Below, piece after piece: positions 17,282 through 24,408 of a stretch of 24,408 nt of DNA. The notes beneath the pieces are model-generated. The model made no database searches and was not told the origin of the DNA. It saw nothing but the letters and a program-made list of their open reading frames with translations. The stretch covers positions 1 to 24,408 of the forward strand of contig JBNGIS010038884.1 in the NCBI GenBank assembly GCA_049999725.1, written 5' to 3'. The position numbers and the translations under genes are program-made. This stretch comes from Haplomitrium mnioides (Eukaryota; Marchantiophyta; Haplomitriopsida; Calobryales). Position 1 is the first letter of the stretch; every line of letters begins with the position of its first letter.

Positions 17282-19010
17282 TTGTGGAGTAAAACAGTGG
17301 AGCAAGGGAAAAGAGTCTGGAATTCCATGAGCAACCTAGTACCAGAGGTGGAAGAGGACCAGCCAAGGAGGTTGCACGGGTTGGATAAAGGAGGGATCTC
17401 ACTCAGAAGTGGAAGGAGCTTGGAGAGGGCGGCCAGAGCTTCTTGTTCCATGCCACCCATCAACCCAATGGCCAATGTGGGGCATATGACACAGAGGTTC
17501 CGATTCAGATACAAGACATTTCAGGGACCTACTAGGGAGGATCCAGACGAGTGGTTGGATGAATTCAAGGGCACAGCCTATGCAAATGGAGAGAACCTCA
17601 TCAAGGAGGCCATTCTCTCTAGGGTGTTAAAAGGGGAGGATGGCCCTTGGTACTAGACACTACCAAAGGCTACCAAAAGAAATTGGGACACTTTCAAGGT
17701 GGCCTTCCTAGAGGAGTTCAGTAAGATAAGAGGGGAGTCCAAGGGCTTGATCAAGATAGGCCAAATGGAGATGAAGAAACACAAATCTGTATGGAAGTTT
17801 CTTCAACGTTTCCAGAGGATGGCCAGGAAGATTAACCCCCTTGCATCGGATGGGATGCTTACCTGTGGTTTATTTCCACCTTACCCAAAAGTCTAGGGGC
17901 TTGGGTGAGGAGGTCCAAGCCCACATGCTTGGAGCAAGCAGTGGAGGAAGCCCAATCCTATATCAAGGCTGAAGTGGCAAGCTCAAAAAGGAAGTCAAAG
18001 AGGAAGAATGAGTCAGACAGTTCTTCAGAAAGTTCTAGTCAGGAAGATAGCTCTGATGATAGCTCCTCTTCAGAGTCTGAGTTAGAAAGCGAGAGCAGCC
18101 CAGAGAGCTCGGAGGATGAGAGATCCCACAGGAGGCGGAAGAAGAAGGGGAGCAAAAAGAAAAAAGAGGTCAAGGAAAGGAGGACCAAAAAACATGACAG
18201 GCATAAGGAGGCAAAAGAGAGGAAGGCCCACAGGTCCCATGATAAGGGCATTGGAGGAGAGACCAGTAGAAGAAGGGGGATAAAAGACCCCATGGAAGAG
18301 ATCAGTGCAAAATTGGAAGCCATGTTGATCCATTTTGCAAGCCTCAAGCCCGAGGGGAAAAAAGTGTTGACATGAAGGGCGCATGTGTGGTGCGTGAAGT
18401 GCCGCACCTATGGGCACTCCCTCCAAGAATGCCCCCTAGATGGGGCGCCCATCCATTATATAAGGGAGGACCCTCCTAAGTGGTACCATGAGGAGGTGGA
18501 ATACATGCACGAGGAGCCACCCTAACTCGTGTACCAGGTGGTCAGCCAACCCCGACCGATGGCAGATAGACCAGTCAATATGGTGCCTGGCCAATCAGCG
18601 GCTTGGGGACACACACGGCCAGAAGGGTTAGGGACCGGCCCGAACCGGACCATGGTAATAGTATGCTGGAATTGTAGGCAGCAAGGTCACATTTCTCCTA
18701 ATTGTCTCGAGCCCAAGAAGCAAGGGTATGGCATGCCACCGCCGCTTTGCACCGGTTGCAAAAAGGAAGGGCATCTCGCCAATAATTGCCCCCATTCTAG
18801 AAGGCAGGAGTTGCCTCCCAACCCGGCCCAGCAGGCACCTCTACCGGCAGCAGTCAACTTGGTGACCACCTCATGGGAGTATACGGCAGAGATTCTAGAA
18901 GTAGAGACCCCAACGGAGGAGGACTGCTATAGAGTGGCCACCAGAGCTGCAACCAAGGCTAAGGAAAAAAGGAAAGGCCAAGCAGGCTTGGAGAAAGGAG
19001 TGGTCTGCGA
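17282..19010 (+). pseudogene. gag: gag of the second Ty3/gypsy element, three zinc knuckles
   Basis: Structural polyprotein. The capsid core reads RFRYKTFQGPTREDPDEWLD and, after a TAG at 17654, RNWDTFKVAFLEEF and VWKFLQRFQRMARKINPLA. A frameshift near 17850 leads into LPKSLGAWVRRSKPTCLEQA. Codons at about 17990-18130 form a Ser/Glu/Asp-rich tract, then Lys/Arg-rich KKGSKKKKEVKER up to 18230. Three CCHC knuckles follow: CVKCRTYGHSLQEC (18391-18432), CWNCRQQGHISPNC (about 18664-18705) and CTGCKKEGHLANNC (about 18748-18789). In-frame TGA at 18373 and TAA at 18523 break it. The acidic-serine/basic pair before the knuckles is unusual for gag. Confidence 0.85.
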
Positions 19011-19978
19011 ACGTGTTCTCCATTGAGGAGGACTCGGATTACAAGAGGGAGCACCCAAAGTTATTTTATCCGAAGCAAAAAGAAGAGGTGAAGAAGTAGC
19101 TGGAAGCTTTGGAGGCGGCCGAAGCTTAGCAAGTGGTAGAGAAGACCCTACGGGAGGTCAATTGCAGAAATGTCGTTGAGCAGGCCAAGCAAGACCCTGT
19201 GCCCCAACCCTCACCCAGTACTTGCATGCCCTACAACATCCAAAGGGATGTAAGGGACTGCACGGTCACTGCAACTGTAGGACAATTGATCAGGGACAGC
19301 CCTGTATACAAGAGGCAACTCTAGGAGCTACTCATAGGCGCTAGAAAGAAAAGGAAGCTTCCCACATTGGCCACCACCGCCGATCTAAGAATGATCTGCA
19401 AAGATAAGGGAGCTCTAGAGATAGACATTCAGATTGTGGGGTGTACTCTGTCCTTGGTGTCGGTGGATGGAGTAGCGAGAGTAAACATCATGGTGGAGGA
19501 GATTGCCCACCGACTGGGCTTTAAGACTTTCTCCCCGACCGAAAGGATTATGCGGTTGGCGGATGGATCTAGGGTTAAGCCCTTGGGAGACTTGCTGAAG
19601 GTGCCCACTTGGATCGGGGGGAAGGAGTTTGCACTGAACTACCTAGTGATAAGGCCAGCGCGGAGTTCCCCATACCCTGTTTTAATCGGAAGGCTCAACT
19701 CTAGACCTGACCTAAAAGGGGAGTCATAGGCATCCACTTCCAGCCCTGGACTTGAGCTAAAAGGGGAGTTGGTTGCAGCTATCATCCCAAGAGAGGATGA
19801 TCACCATATTAAAAAAAGGGAGCATGACAAGAAGCCTGTTGTAGGCGGCCAACGGCTTGCCCACTTGGAGTCAGACTGTGACTCCACGAACAAGAACAAG
19901 GTTGAGGTCATCAAGGAGGAGCAATACCGAGAGATAACGGTCCCTGGCGGGAGGACATTTAAGCTTGGTTCGCCTTAA
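19011..19978 (+). pseudogene. pro: aspartic protease region of the second Ty3/gypsy element
   Basis: Frame 2 runs from about 19011 with TAG stops at 19097, 19127, 19322 and 19727, ending at TAA 19976. The protease core is at 19367-19729: LEIDIQIVGCTLSLVSVDGV (the normal D-G/S-G-A box has Val in the Gly position), ARVNIMVEEIAHRLGF, IGGKEFALNYLVI, YPVLIGRLN. The pre-protease part (EALEA, VEKTLREVNCRN) is a linker. Inactive in this copy. Confidence 0.75.
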
Positions 19979-20823
19979 ACAAAGGGGTTGAGAGAGCCTT
20001 CATGCAGACCCTGCGGAACTTCAGCGAAGTGTTTGCATGGAGCTATATGGACTTCAAGGGCGTGCCCACATAGCTAGAGGAGCACAAAATTGATTTGGAA
20101 GACAATGCTACCCCCGTAAGGCAGTGGCAGTACCGAATGAACCCACGCTTGTCTCTATTGGTGAAACAGGAGGTGGATAAGCTCTTAGAGGCAAGATTCA
20201 TATACTCTGTCCTGAACAGTGAGTGGGTATCCCCTCTAGTGGTGGTACCAAAGAAGGCGGGCTTGGACGAGAAGCCGAAGATCAGGGTTTGCCAAGACTG
20301 TCGCAAAATAAATGCGACAACCAAGAAGGACCACTACCCTCTACCTTTTACTGATGGTGTGCTGGACCTGGTGGCGGGCCAAGAGGTTTACAGTTTCATG
20401 GATGGGTACTCTGGTTACAACCAAGTGTGGATACGAGAGGAGGACCAACTAAAAGCTGCTTTCACAACGGAGTGTAGAGTGTTTGCCTTTCGGAAAATGC
20501 TATTTGGTCTCTGCAACGCCCCAAGTACATTCCAGAGACTAATGATGAATATGTTCTGAGACTATCTCAAGAAGTTCCTTGAAATCTTCATAGACGACTT
20601 CATGGTATATAGCAAGGTCAAGGATCATAAGGAGCATGTGCGGCTCACGTTTCAGTGTTGTAGAGAAACGAGACTGTGGTTGTACCCTGGAAAATGTTTC
20701 TTTGTAGTAAGGGAAAGGATACTATTGGGGCATAAGGTCTCCAGCCAGAGAATTGCCGTGGACCAGGAAAATGTGGCAGTATGGCTGAGTGTGGCATTTC
20801 CAACGTGTCTGGTGGAGGTTTAG
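19979..20823 (+). pseudogene. pol: reverse transcriptase of the second Ty3/gypsy element
   Basis: After a frameshift near 19975, frame 1 reads NFSEVFAWSYMDF, a TAG at 20071, LEEHKID, then the RT domain from 20095: LLEARFIYSVLNSEWVSPLV, PKIRVCQDCRKIN, the catalytic Asp in FMDGYSGYNQ (20401), FGLCNAPSTFQRLM, a TGA at 20557, and FIDDFMVYSK (Asp pair 20593-20598). ERILLGHKVS marks the thumb. It ends at TAG 20821, after which GFLGCVGYYRRFV continues in frame. Catalytic residues are retained. Confidence 0.9.
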
Positions 20824-21440
20824 GGATTCTTGGGCTGTGTGGGTTATTATAGGAGGTTCGTCCCAAAATTTTCCCTAGTAGCCTACCACCTAACTGAGAT
20901 GGTGAAGAGGGGCAGTGATTTTGAGCCAACTGAACCCACGAAATCTACCTTTAATGAGCTCAAGAGGCGATTGGCCAACGCACCTATCCCCCAAACTAGG
21001 CCAAGGAGTTCCACGTGATGGTGGATGTTTTGGGCTTCTGTGTGAGAGTAGTGTTGAGCCAGCTCGATGAGGAAGGCAGGGACCACCCAATCTACTTTGC
21101 CAGTAGACTCCTCTCAACGGCAAAAAAGAATTACTCGCCCACCGACCGTGAGGCCTTAGGGATAATCTACTCCCTGAAAAAATTCAGGCACTACCTGCTG
21201 CACTACAAGGTGGTGTTCCACACCAATCATGATGCCTTGAAATACATGGTCAACAAGCCAGATCTGACGGAGAGAGTGGCGAGGTGGATGTTGCTACTCT
21301 AGGAGTTTGATTTTGAGGTACCAATCAAGCTGAGGAAGAAACACCAGAATACAGACTTCTTCTCGAGGATTGAGGGGCAGCCGAGTGGAGGGCGAGTAGG
21401 GGACACCTTCCCTGATGAAGACCTGTTCCATGTCCAGGAG
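20824..21440 (+). pseudogene. pol: RT connection and RNase H of the second Ty3/gypsy element
   Basis: GFLGCVGYYRRFVPKFS and FNELKRRLANAPI form the connection in frame 1. A shift near 21010 leads to RNase H in frame 0 (21015): VDVLGFCV (first Asp, with the usual small-residue turn lost), HPIYFASRLL, KKNYSPTDREALGIIYSLKK (catalytic Glu), HYKVVFHTNHDALKYM, TAG at 21300, then EFDFEV and NTDFFSRIEG (last Asp). It would remove RNA from the RNA:DNA hybrid during replication; broken here. Confidence 0.88.
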
Positions 21441-22574
21441 GGGAGACTCACAGAATATGGGGACATCATTGAGTTCCTCTTGACGGCAAGGATTCTCCCA
21501 AGGTGCACCCCAGAACAAGCAACAGTGTTACTCAGAAAGGTGAGGCCCTTTCTCATGATCAAGGGAATGTTGCATAGGCAGGGCATGGACGGGCAGATAC
21601 GCATGTGTCTGGAGAAAGACCAATCCACGGTGGTGATGCGGGCAATGCATGAGAAAGAGGCCGGTGGTCATTTTGCGGCAGAAACCACCATCTAGAAGAT
21701 TGTGGATGCTAAGTATTGGTGGCCCACCCTGTATAGAGATGTCCACTTCTTTGTAAAGAGGTGTGACGCTTGTCAGCGGATCGGAAAACCAGCAGCAGCG
21801 TGCCGCCATCCCCTAATGTTGATCATTCCCCTTGCCCTATTTGAGAAGTGGGGAATTGACTTCATCGGGCCCGTCACTCCGTCCACGAGGTGCAAGAATA
21901 GGTACATTATGCTCTCAACTGACTACGCCACCAAGTGGGTGGAGGCTAAGGAAACCAGGAAAGATGACGCGTCGACGGTGACCTATTTCCTCTACGAGCA
22001 AATCTTCACTCGATTCGGGGCACCGCTGGAGTTGGTGAGTGACCAAGGTACACATTTTGTTAATCAGGTCATTTGTGAGCTCACACGGAAGTATTTGGTT
22101 AAGCATCAAAAAACCACAGCCTACCACCCTAAGGCTAATGGGTTAACGGAGAGGGCCAACAAAATTATGGGCAGGATTTTGAACAAAACAGTGGCGGCCA
22201 ATAAGATGGACTGGGATCTGAAGCTGCTAACTACCACCCATGCCTATAACCTGGCTTACAAGACCACCACGGGCCACTGCCATTACTTCCTGGTCTTTGG
22301 GCAGCACTCGCTGGTCTCGGTGGAGTTTGAAGTCCCAACACCTTGGGTGATATTGGAAGAAAGAATGACGGAGGGCCCAAGACGAATGGAGAGGGTGCAC
22401 CAACTTGGAGGCCTTAGAAGAGATCCAGACAGAGGCGCACGAGAGGCTAGAACATCAACAACAGCTAACCAAGAAGCAACATGACAAGAAGCTAAGGCTA
22501 GTCGACTTCAAAGGAGGGGATCAAGTGTTGCTCTACGACATCAAGTTTTTGCACTTCCCCGGGAAGCTGCATAC
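21441..22574 (+). pseudogene. int: integrase of the second Ty3/gypsy element, cut off by an insertion
   Basis: Frame 0: LRKVRPFLMIKGMLHRQGMD, zinc-binding AMHEKEAGGHFAAETTI, TAG at 21693, YWWPTLYRDV, CDACQRIGK. The longest open piece is 21702-22484 (260 codons). It keeps the whole catalytic triad: Asp in GIDFIGP (21858), Asp in SDQGTHF (22041) and Glu in LTERANK (22149), with 35 residues between the last two. A frameshift near 22390 continues with EALEEIQTEAHERLEHQQQL, KKQHDKKLR, GDQVLLYD and FPGKLHT. There the LTR of chromovirus copy 2 begins, exactly before the expected GPY-type module. Confidence 0.92.
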
Positions 22575-22672
22575 TGTAACGATCACTAACTTTAGTAAGC
22601 AACAACTATATCTAGAAAGTCATTGCTAAGTTAGAATATCAAAAAAAAAAGTGCTATTATAGAGAAAGTGAC

Positions 22673-23207
22673 ACGTGGCAATGTTGGAATGCGTGATAGC
22701 ATCCTACAATATTGGATCGATGTCCAATCTTTATAAAAATGAATTTAGAATCTAGAAAGTAGAAATGAATTCAAATGTGAAATATGCATGTGCAAAGTAT
22801 TGCACCAATATGAAAAGTGATAAGTGTGCGTATGAATAACATGTATGTATCTCCTAATATGCTAGTCTCACTAACTTAAGTAAATATACTAAGTATAGTA
22901 AAACTAACTTAGTTAAGGATTAGTTAAAGTTAACTAACCTTAGGATAATAAGCTACCTAACCCATGATAGCTTGTAACTTTAACAGGCAAGAGGAGAGAA
23001 AGTCAACAAATTAAAGTGAGTGCTATTGACACGTGGCAAGAGGAGAGGAAGTCAACGAATTAAAGTGAAAGAAAGAACACTTTAGAAGAGGATTAGGACA
23101 CGTGGCAAGCAGAGGATTAAAGCAAATAGAAGGTTCTAAGATAAGGACACATGGCAAAAGAAGAACTAAAGAGAAATGGAAGGTTCTAAAGATAAGGACA
23201 CGTGGCA
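22673..23207 (+). promoter_or_regulatory. U3 repeats with ABRE/G-box boxes (mostly intact)
   Basis: ACGTGGCA occurs at 22673, 23031, 23100 and 23200, each preceded by AC; a fifth box at 23149 is ACATGGCA. At 23100 and 23200 the extended form is GGACACGTGGC, the strong ABA-response element form known from plant embryo genes. Units are about 50 bp apart and include AGGTTCTAA(A)GATAAGGACAC. One box abuts the nested insertion. Regulation by bZIP factors is inference. Confidence 0.65.
22682..22985 (+). mobile_element. nested solo LTR of a third family (304 bp)
   Basis: Begins TGTTGGAATGCG and ends ACTTTAACA, so TGTT...AACA termini, flanked by GGCAA at 22677-22681 and 22986-22990. The empty site is visible in copy 1 (CACGTGGCAAGAGGAGAG at 3655-3672), which confirms both borders and the 5-bp target duplication. 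It has no coding sequence. The AT-rich right half contains CTAACTTA/TAAGTTAG-like short inverted words. A solo LTR left by recombination is the simplest reading; a small non-autonomous LTR-type element is the alternative. Confidence 0.88.
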
Positions 23208-23305
23208 GAAGGAGAATAAAAGTAAAGGGTGGTCCAATTAGAAAAGGATAGAAAAGAAACCAATGGGGTTTCACCACCTATGTAAGCAAATTGCTTTTCA
23301 CATAG

Positions 23306-23314
23306 TATATAAAG
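23306..23314 (+). promoter_or_regulatory. TATA box of the copy 2 LTR
   Basis: TATATAAAG, about 100 bp after the last ACGTGGCA box, with CCAATGGGGTT between them as in copy 1. Confidence 0.75.
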
Positions 23315-23438
23315 AAGGGAGAGGGCCTTGTTGGGCATCTCTTACCTTGTGGGCTCTTGAAGTTCTTTATGCGCTACTCTTGTATGTGTTATGTTTGTGC
23401 TAATTTTTGGTGTGTAATGTATGTGTGTAGTGTTACAA

Positions 23439-23450
23439 TGGTATCAGAGC
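23439..23450 (+). other. primer binding site of copy 2
   Basis: TGGTATCAGAGC, a perfect 12-base match to the complement of the plant initiator tRNA-Met 3' end, one base after the LTR. Confidence 0.95.
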
Positions 23451-23641
23451 TTGGTCTTCTCTAAATAATTGTGGACTACCCCTCTTTGGAGAAGCACTAA
23501 AGACCTCTTGGAGTAGTGGAATCTCCACTTTGCATGAGCTCCAAGAGAGTCGAACTTTCAAGTTTTCATAAATAAAGGATAGCGGATATCCCATCCTTTA
23601 TAAATGAAGATAAGAAGTTTGACTTGATACTATGATAGCTA

Positions 23642-23857
23642 ATGGATAGAGGAGCATTTGTACCTCCTAGAATTCCTCTATTGAATCCCTTTAATATTTG
23701 TGTGTTTAACATTGACAAACATTTCTTTCGTAAATTTTTACTGTATAATTTTGGAGATGATTTTATGGTTTTTGTAATGGAATCAAGAGAGCCTGTTATC
23801 TTACCTGTAGTAAACTATGGTGTTACATGGGAGTGTTTTATTTATGTTTTATGGTAG
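23642..23857 (+). CDS. conserved leader ORF A of chromovirus copy 2 (71 aa), unknown function
   Basis: Intact counterpart of 4284-4499, with the same length, the same start (MDRGAFVPP) and no indels. Ten of 71 residues differ, mainly in the N-terminal third and the last ten residues. The central block FNIDKHFFR to FGDDFMVFVMESREP is almost unchanged. Function unknown; it lies about 190 bp after the primer site and 7 nt before ORF B. Possibilities include a small accessory protein or a translation-controlling upstream ORF. The ATG context is weak (C at -3). Confidence 0.72.
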   Translation: MDRGAFVPPRIPLLNPFNICVFNIDKHFFRKFLLYNFGDDFMVFVMESREPVILPVVNYGVTWECFIYVLW

Positions 23858-23864
23858 GTAGAAA

Positions 23865-24065
23865 ATGGATTTGAACCAAGCTCCTCTAGACGAGTTCAAC
23901 TCCAAGTGTCATATTTCTATTCGAGTAACGCCCAAACAAACGCAACGAGATTTCCTTGTTTGTAAGTTTGGAGAGAGGTTTTGTGAGTCAGTGCTAGCCT
24001 CAACTAAACCTTTTATTTTACCTATTCTATATAATTGGAATGTGTATATATTTGTTTTTGTGTAA
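23865..24065 (+). CDS. conserved leader ORF B of chromovirus copy 2 (66 aa), unknown function
   Basis: Intact 66 codons: MDLNQAPLDEFNSKC, ISIRV, RDFLVCKFGERF, STKPFILPI and the hydrophobic end VYIFVFV. Gap-free similarity to ORF A (residues 24-55 against A 26-57) shows the two are paralogous. Good start context (A at -3, G at +4). The reading-frame relation between A and B differs between copies (7 and 8 nt spacers), so they are separate ORFs, not one protein with a read-through stop. Confidence 0.72.
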   Translation: MDLNQAPLDEFNSKCHISIRVTPKQTQRDFLVCKFGERFCESVLASTKPFILPILYNWNVYIFVFV

Positions 24066-24096
24066 GTCCTCATAGCTAAGTTGTGACAGAAAAACC

Positions 24097-24408
24097 ATGG
24101 AGGCAAACTCTAGCAATCGGGAAGAAGGAGCTTGGATGATGGCTAAGTTGGAGGAGCTTCAAGCAGCTCTTATAGCAAGTCAACAAAAAACAAACATGCT
24201 GATGGCAGAAATGGTGAAAATGCGACTACAACAAGAGAATGGAGAAGGAAGTCGAGAAGCCTTGCTACAAAAGATGAGCAAGTCGTGCAAAGTAGAGCCT
24301 TATGGAGGAAGTCACATGGTTGGTGTTGTAGAAGGGTGGGTTTATCGAATGGAGGTTCACGTGTCATACTATCTGCATGCTTCAGATTTGGAGAAAGGAT
24401 TATTTGCA
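24097..24408 (+). CDS. gag: gag of chromovirus copy 2 (partial, open to the window end)
   Basis: Starts MEANSSNREEG in good context (A-C-C before ATG, G after) 31 nt after ORF B. All 104 codons to the edge are open and align with the gag of copy 1 (MMAKLEELQ, QQKTNMLMAEM, ALLQKMSKSCKVEPYGGS, YYLHASDLEKGLFA). It begins with a coiled-coil-like segment; the gag core and zinc knuckle should follow outside the window. Confidence 0.85.
   Translation, partial: MEANSSNREEGAWMMAKLEELQAALIASQQKTNMLMAEMVKMRLQQENGEGSREALLQKMSKSCKVEPYGGSHMVGVVEGWVYRMEVHVSYYLHASDLEKGLFA

Larger units (their letters stand above)
17282..22574 (+). mobile_element. second Ty3/gypsy retrotransposon without chromodomain, interrupted
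   Basis: Order gag, protease, RT, RNase H, integrase in one orientation, so Ty3/gypsy. It differs from the chromovirus: three gag zinc knuckles, a DGVA-type protease box, FIDDF in RT, higher GC, and no sign of a chromodomain before the break. At 22574 the integrase C-terminal part ends and the LTR of chromovirus copy 2 begins, so the 3' end is displaced beyond the window. The 5' LTR is not resolved. It is non-autonomous owing to at least twelve in-frame stops and several frameshifts. Confidence 0.92.
22575..23437 (+). repeat. 5' LTR of chromovirus copy 2 (863 bp including a nested insertion)
   Basis: Starts TGTAACGATCACTAAC, ends GTGTTACA. Without the nested 304-bp element and its 5-bp duplication it is 554 bp, against 538 bp in copy 1. 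A tandem duplication of a segment containing ACGTGGCAAGAGGAGAG and AGTCAACRAATTAAAGTGA (about 22986-23070) accounts for much of the difference. Confidence 0.93.
22575..24408 (+). mobile_element. chromovirus copy 2 (5' part, runs off the right edge)
   Basis: Same family as 3543-9137. Its 5' LTR, primer site, both leader ORFs and the start of gag are present, and the coding parts are intact as far as the window goes. It inserted in the same orientation into the integrase of the second Ty3/gypsy element; the preceding 5 bp, CATAC (22570-22574), should be repeated after its 3' LTR. Intact ORFs and a perfect primer site suggest it is younger than copy 1. Confidence 0.93.

Noticed and set aside
18039-18426. 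Two minus-strand ORFs of 114-122 codons
   Set aside because: Antisense shadows of the Ser/Glu- and Lys-rich gag tract.

Overview
This is a repeat-dominated stretch of nuclear DNA from a plant, probably one with a large, retrotransposon-rich genome. The plant call rests on Ty3/gypsy LTR retrotransposons with plant-type initiator-Met primer sites, a chromodomain-bearing chromovirus, a GID8-like LisH/CTLH fragment and a plant-like eIF4E fragment. I cannot name the species. I see no intact host gene, no rRNA or tRNA gene, and no bacterial-type organisation.

Layout: (1) 1-672 is an array of 84-bp repeats running off the left edge. (2) 673-2024 is AT-rich DNA with a 52-bp tandem repeat at 1394-1620, followed by a 100-N assembly gap (2025-2124). 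(3) 2165-3440 holds, on the minus strand, a decayed coding region resembling the DUF7869-type genes common in plant repeats. (4) 3543-9137 is chromovirus copy 1: a 538-bp 5' LTR, primer site, two small leader ORFs, decayed gag, protease, RT/RNase H, integrase, chromodomain and polypurine tract, then only about 25 bp of 3' LTR. (5) 9138-15570 is a GC-richer composite region of several diverged tandem arrays. They flank a core (about 11220-15100) that carries pieces of host genes: an eIF4E N-terminal half, a probable eIF4A N-terminus, a GID8 N-terminus and unrecognised coding-like pieces. (6) 15570-17280 is unassigned. (7) 17282-22574 is a second, non-chromodomain Ty3/gypsy element (gag with three zinc knuckles, protease, RT, RNase H, integrase), broken by many TAG stops. 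(8) At 22575 it is cut in its integrase C-terminal region by chromovirus copy 2, which continues past the right edge. The copy 2 LTR itself contains a 304-bp solo LTR of a third family, flanked by a 5-bp target duplication.

How it works together: the window is a record of nested insertion and methylation-type decay. The two copies of one chromovirus family allow comparison. Both keep a pair of small ORFs upstream of gag that are conserved between copies and related to each other, and both LTRs carry roughly 50-bp U3 repeats centred on an ACGTGGCA (ABRE/G-box-like) motif. These, together with the core holding host translation-factor and GID8 fragments, are the most interesting parts.
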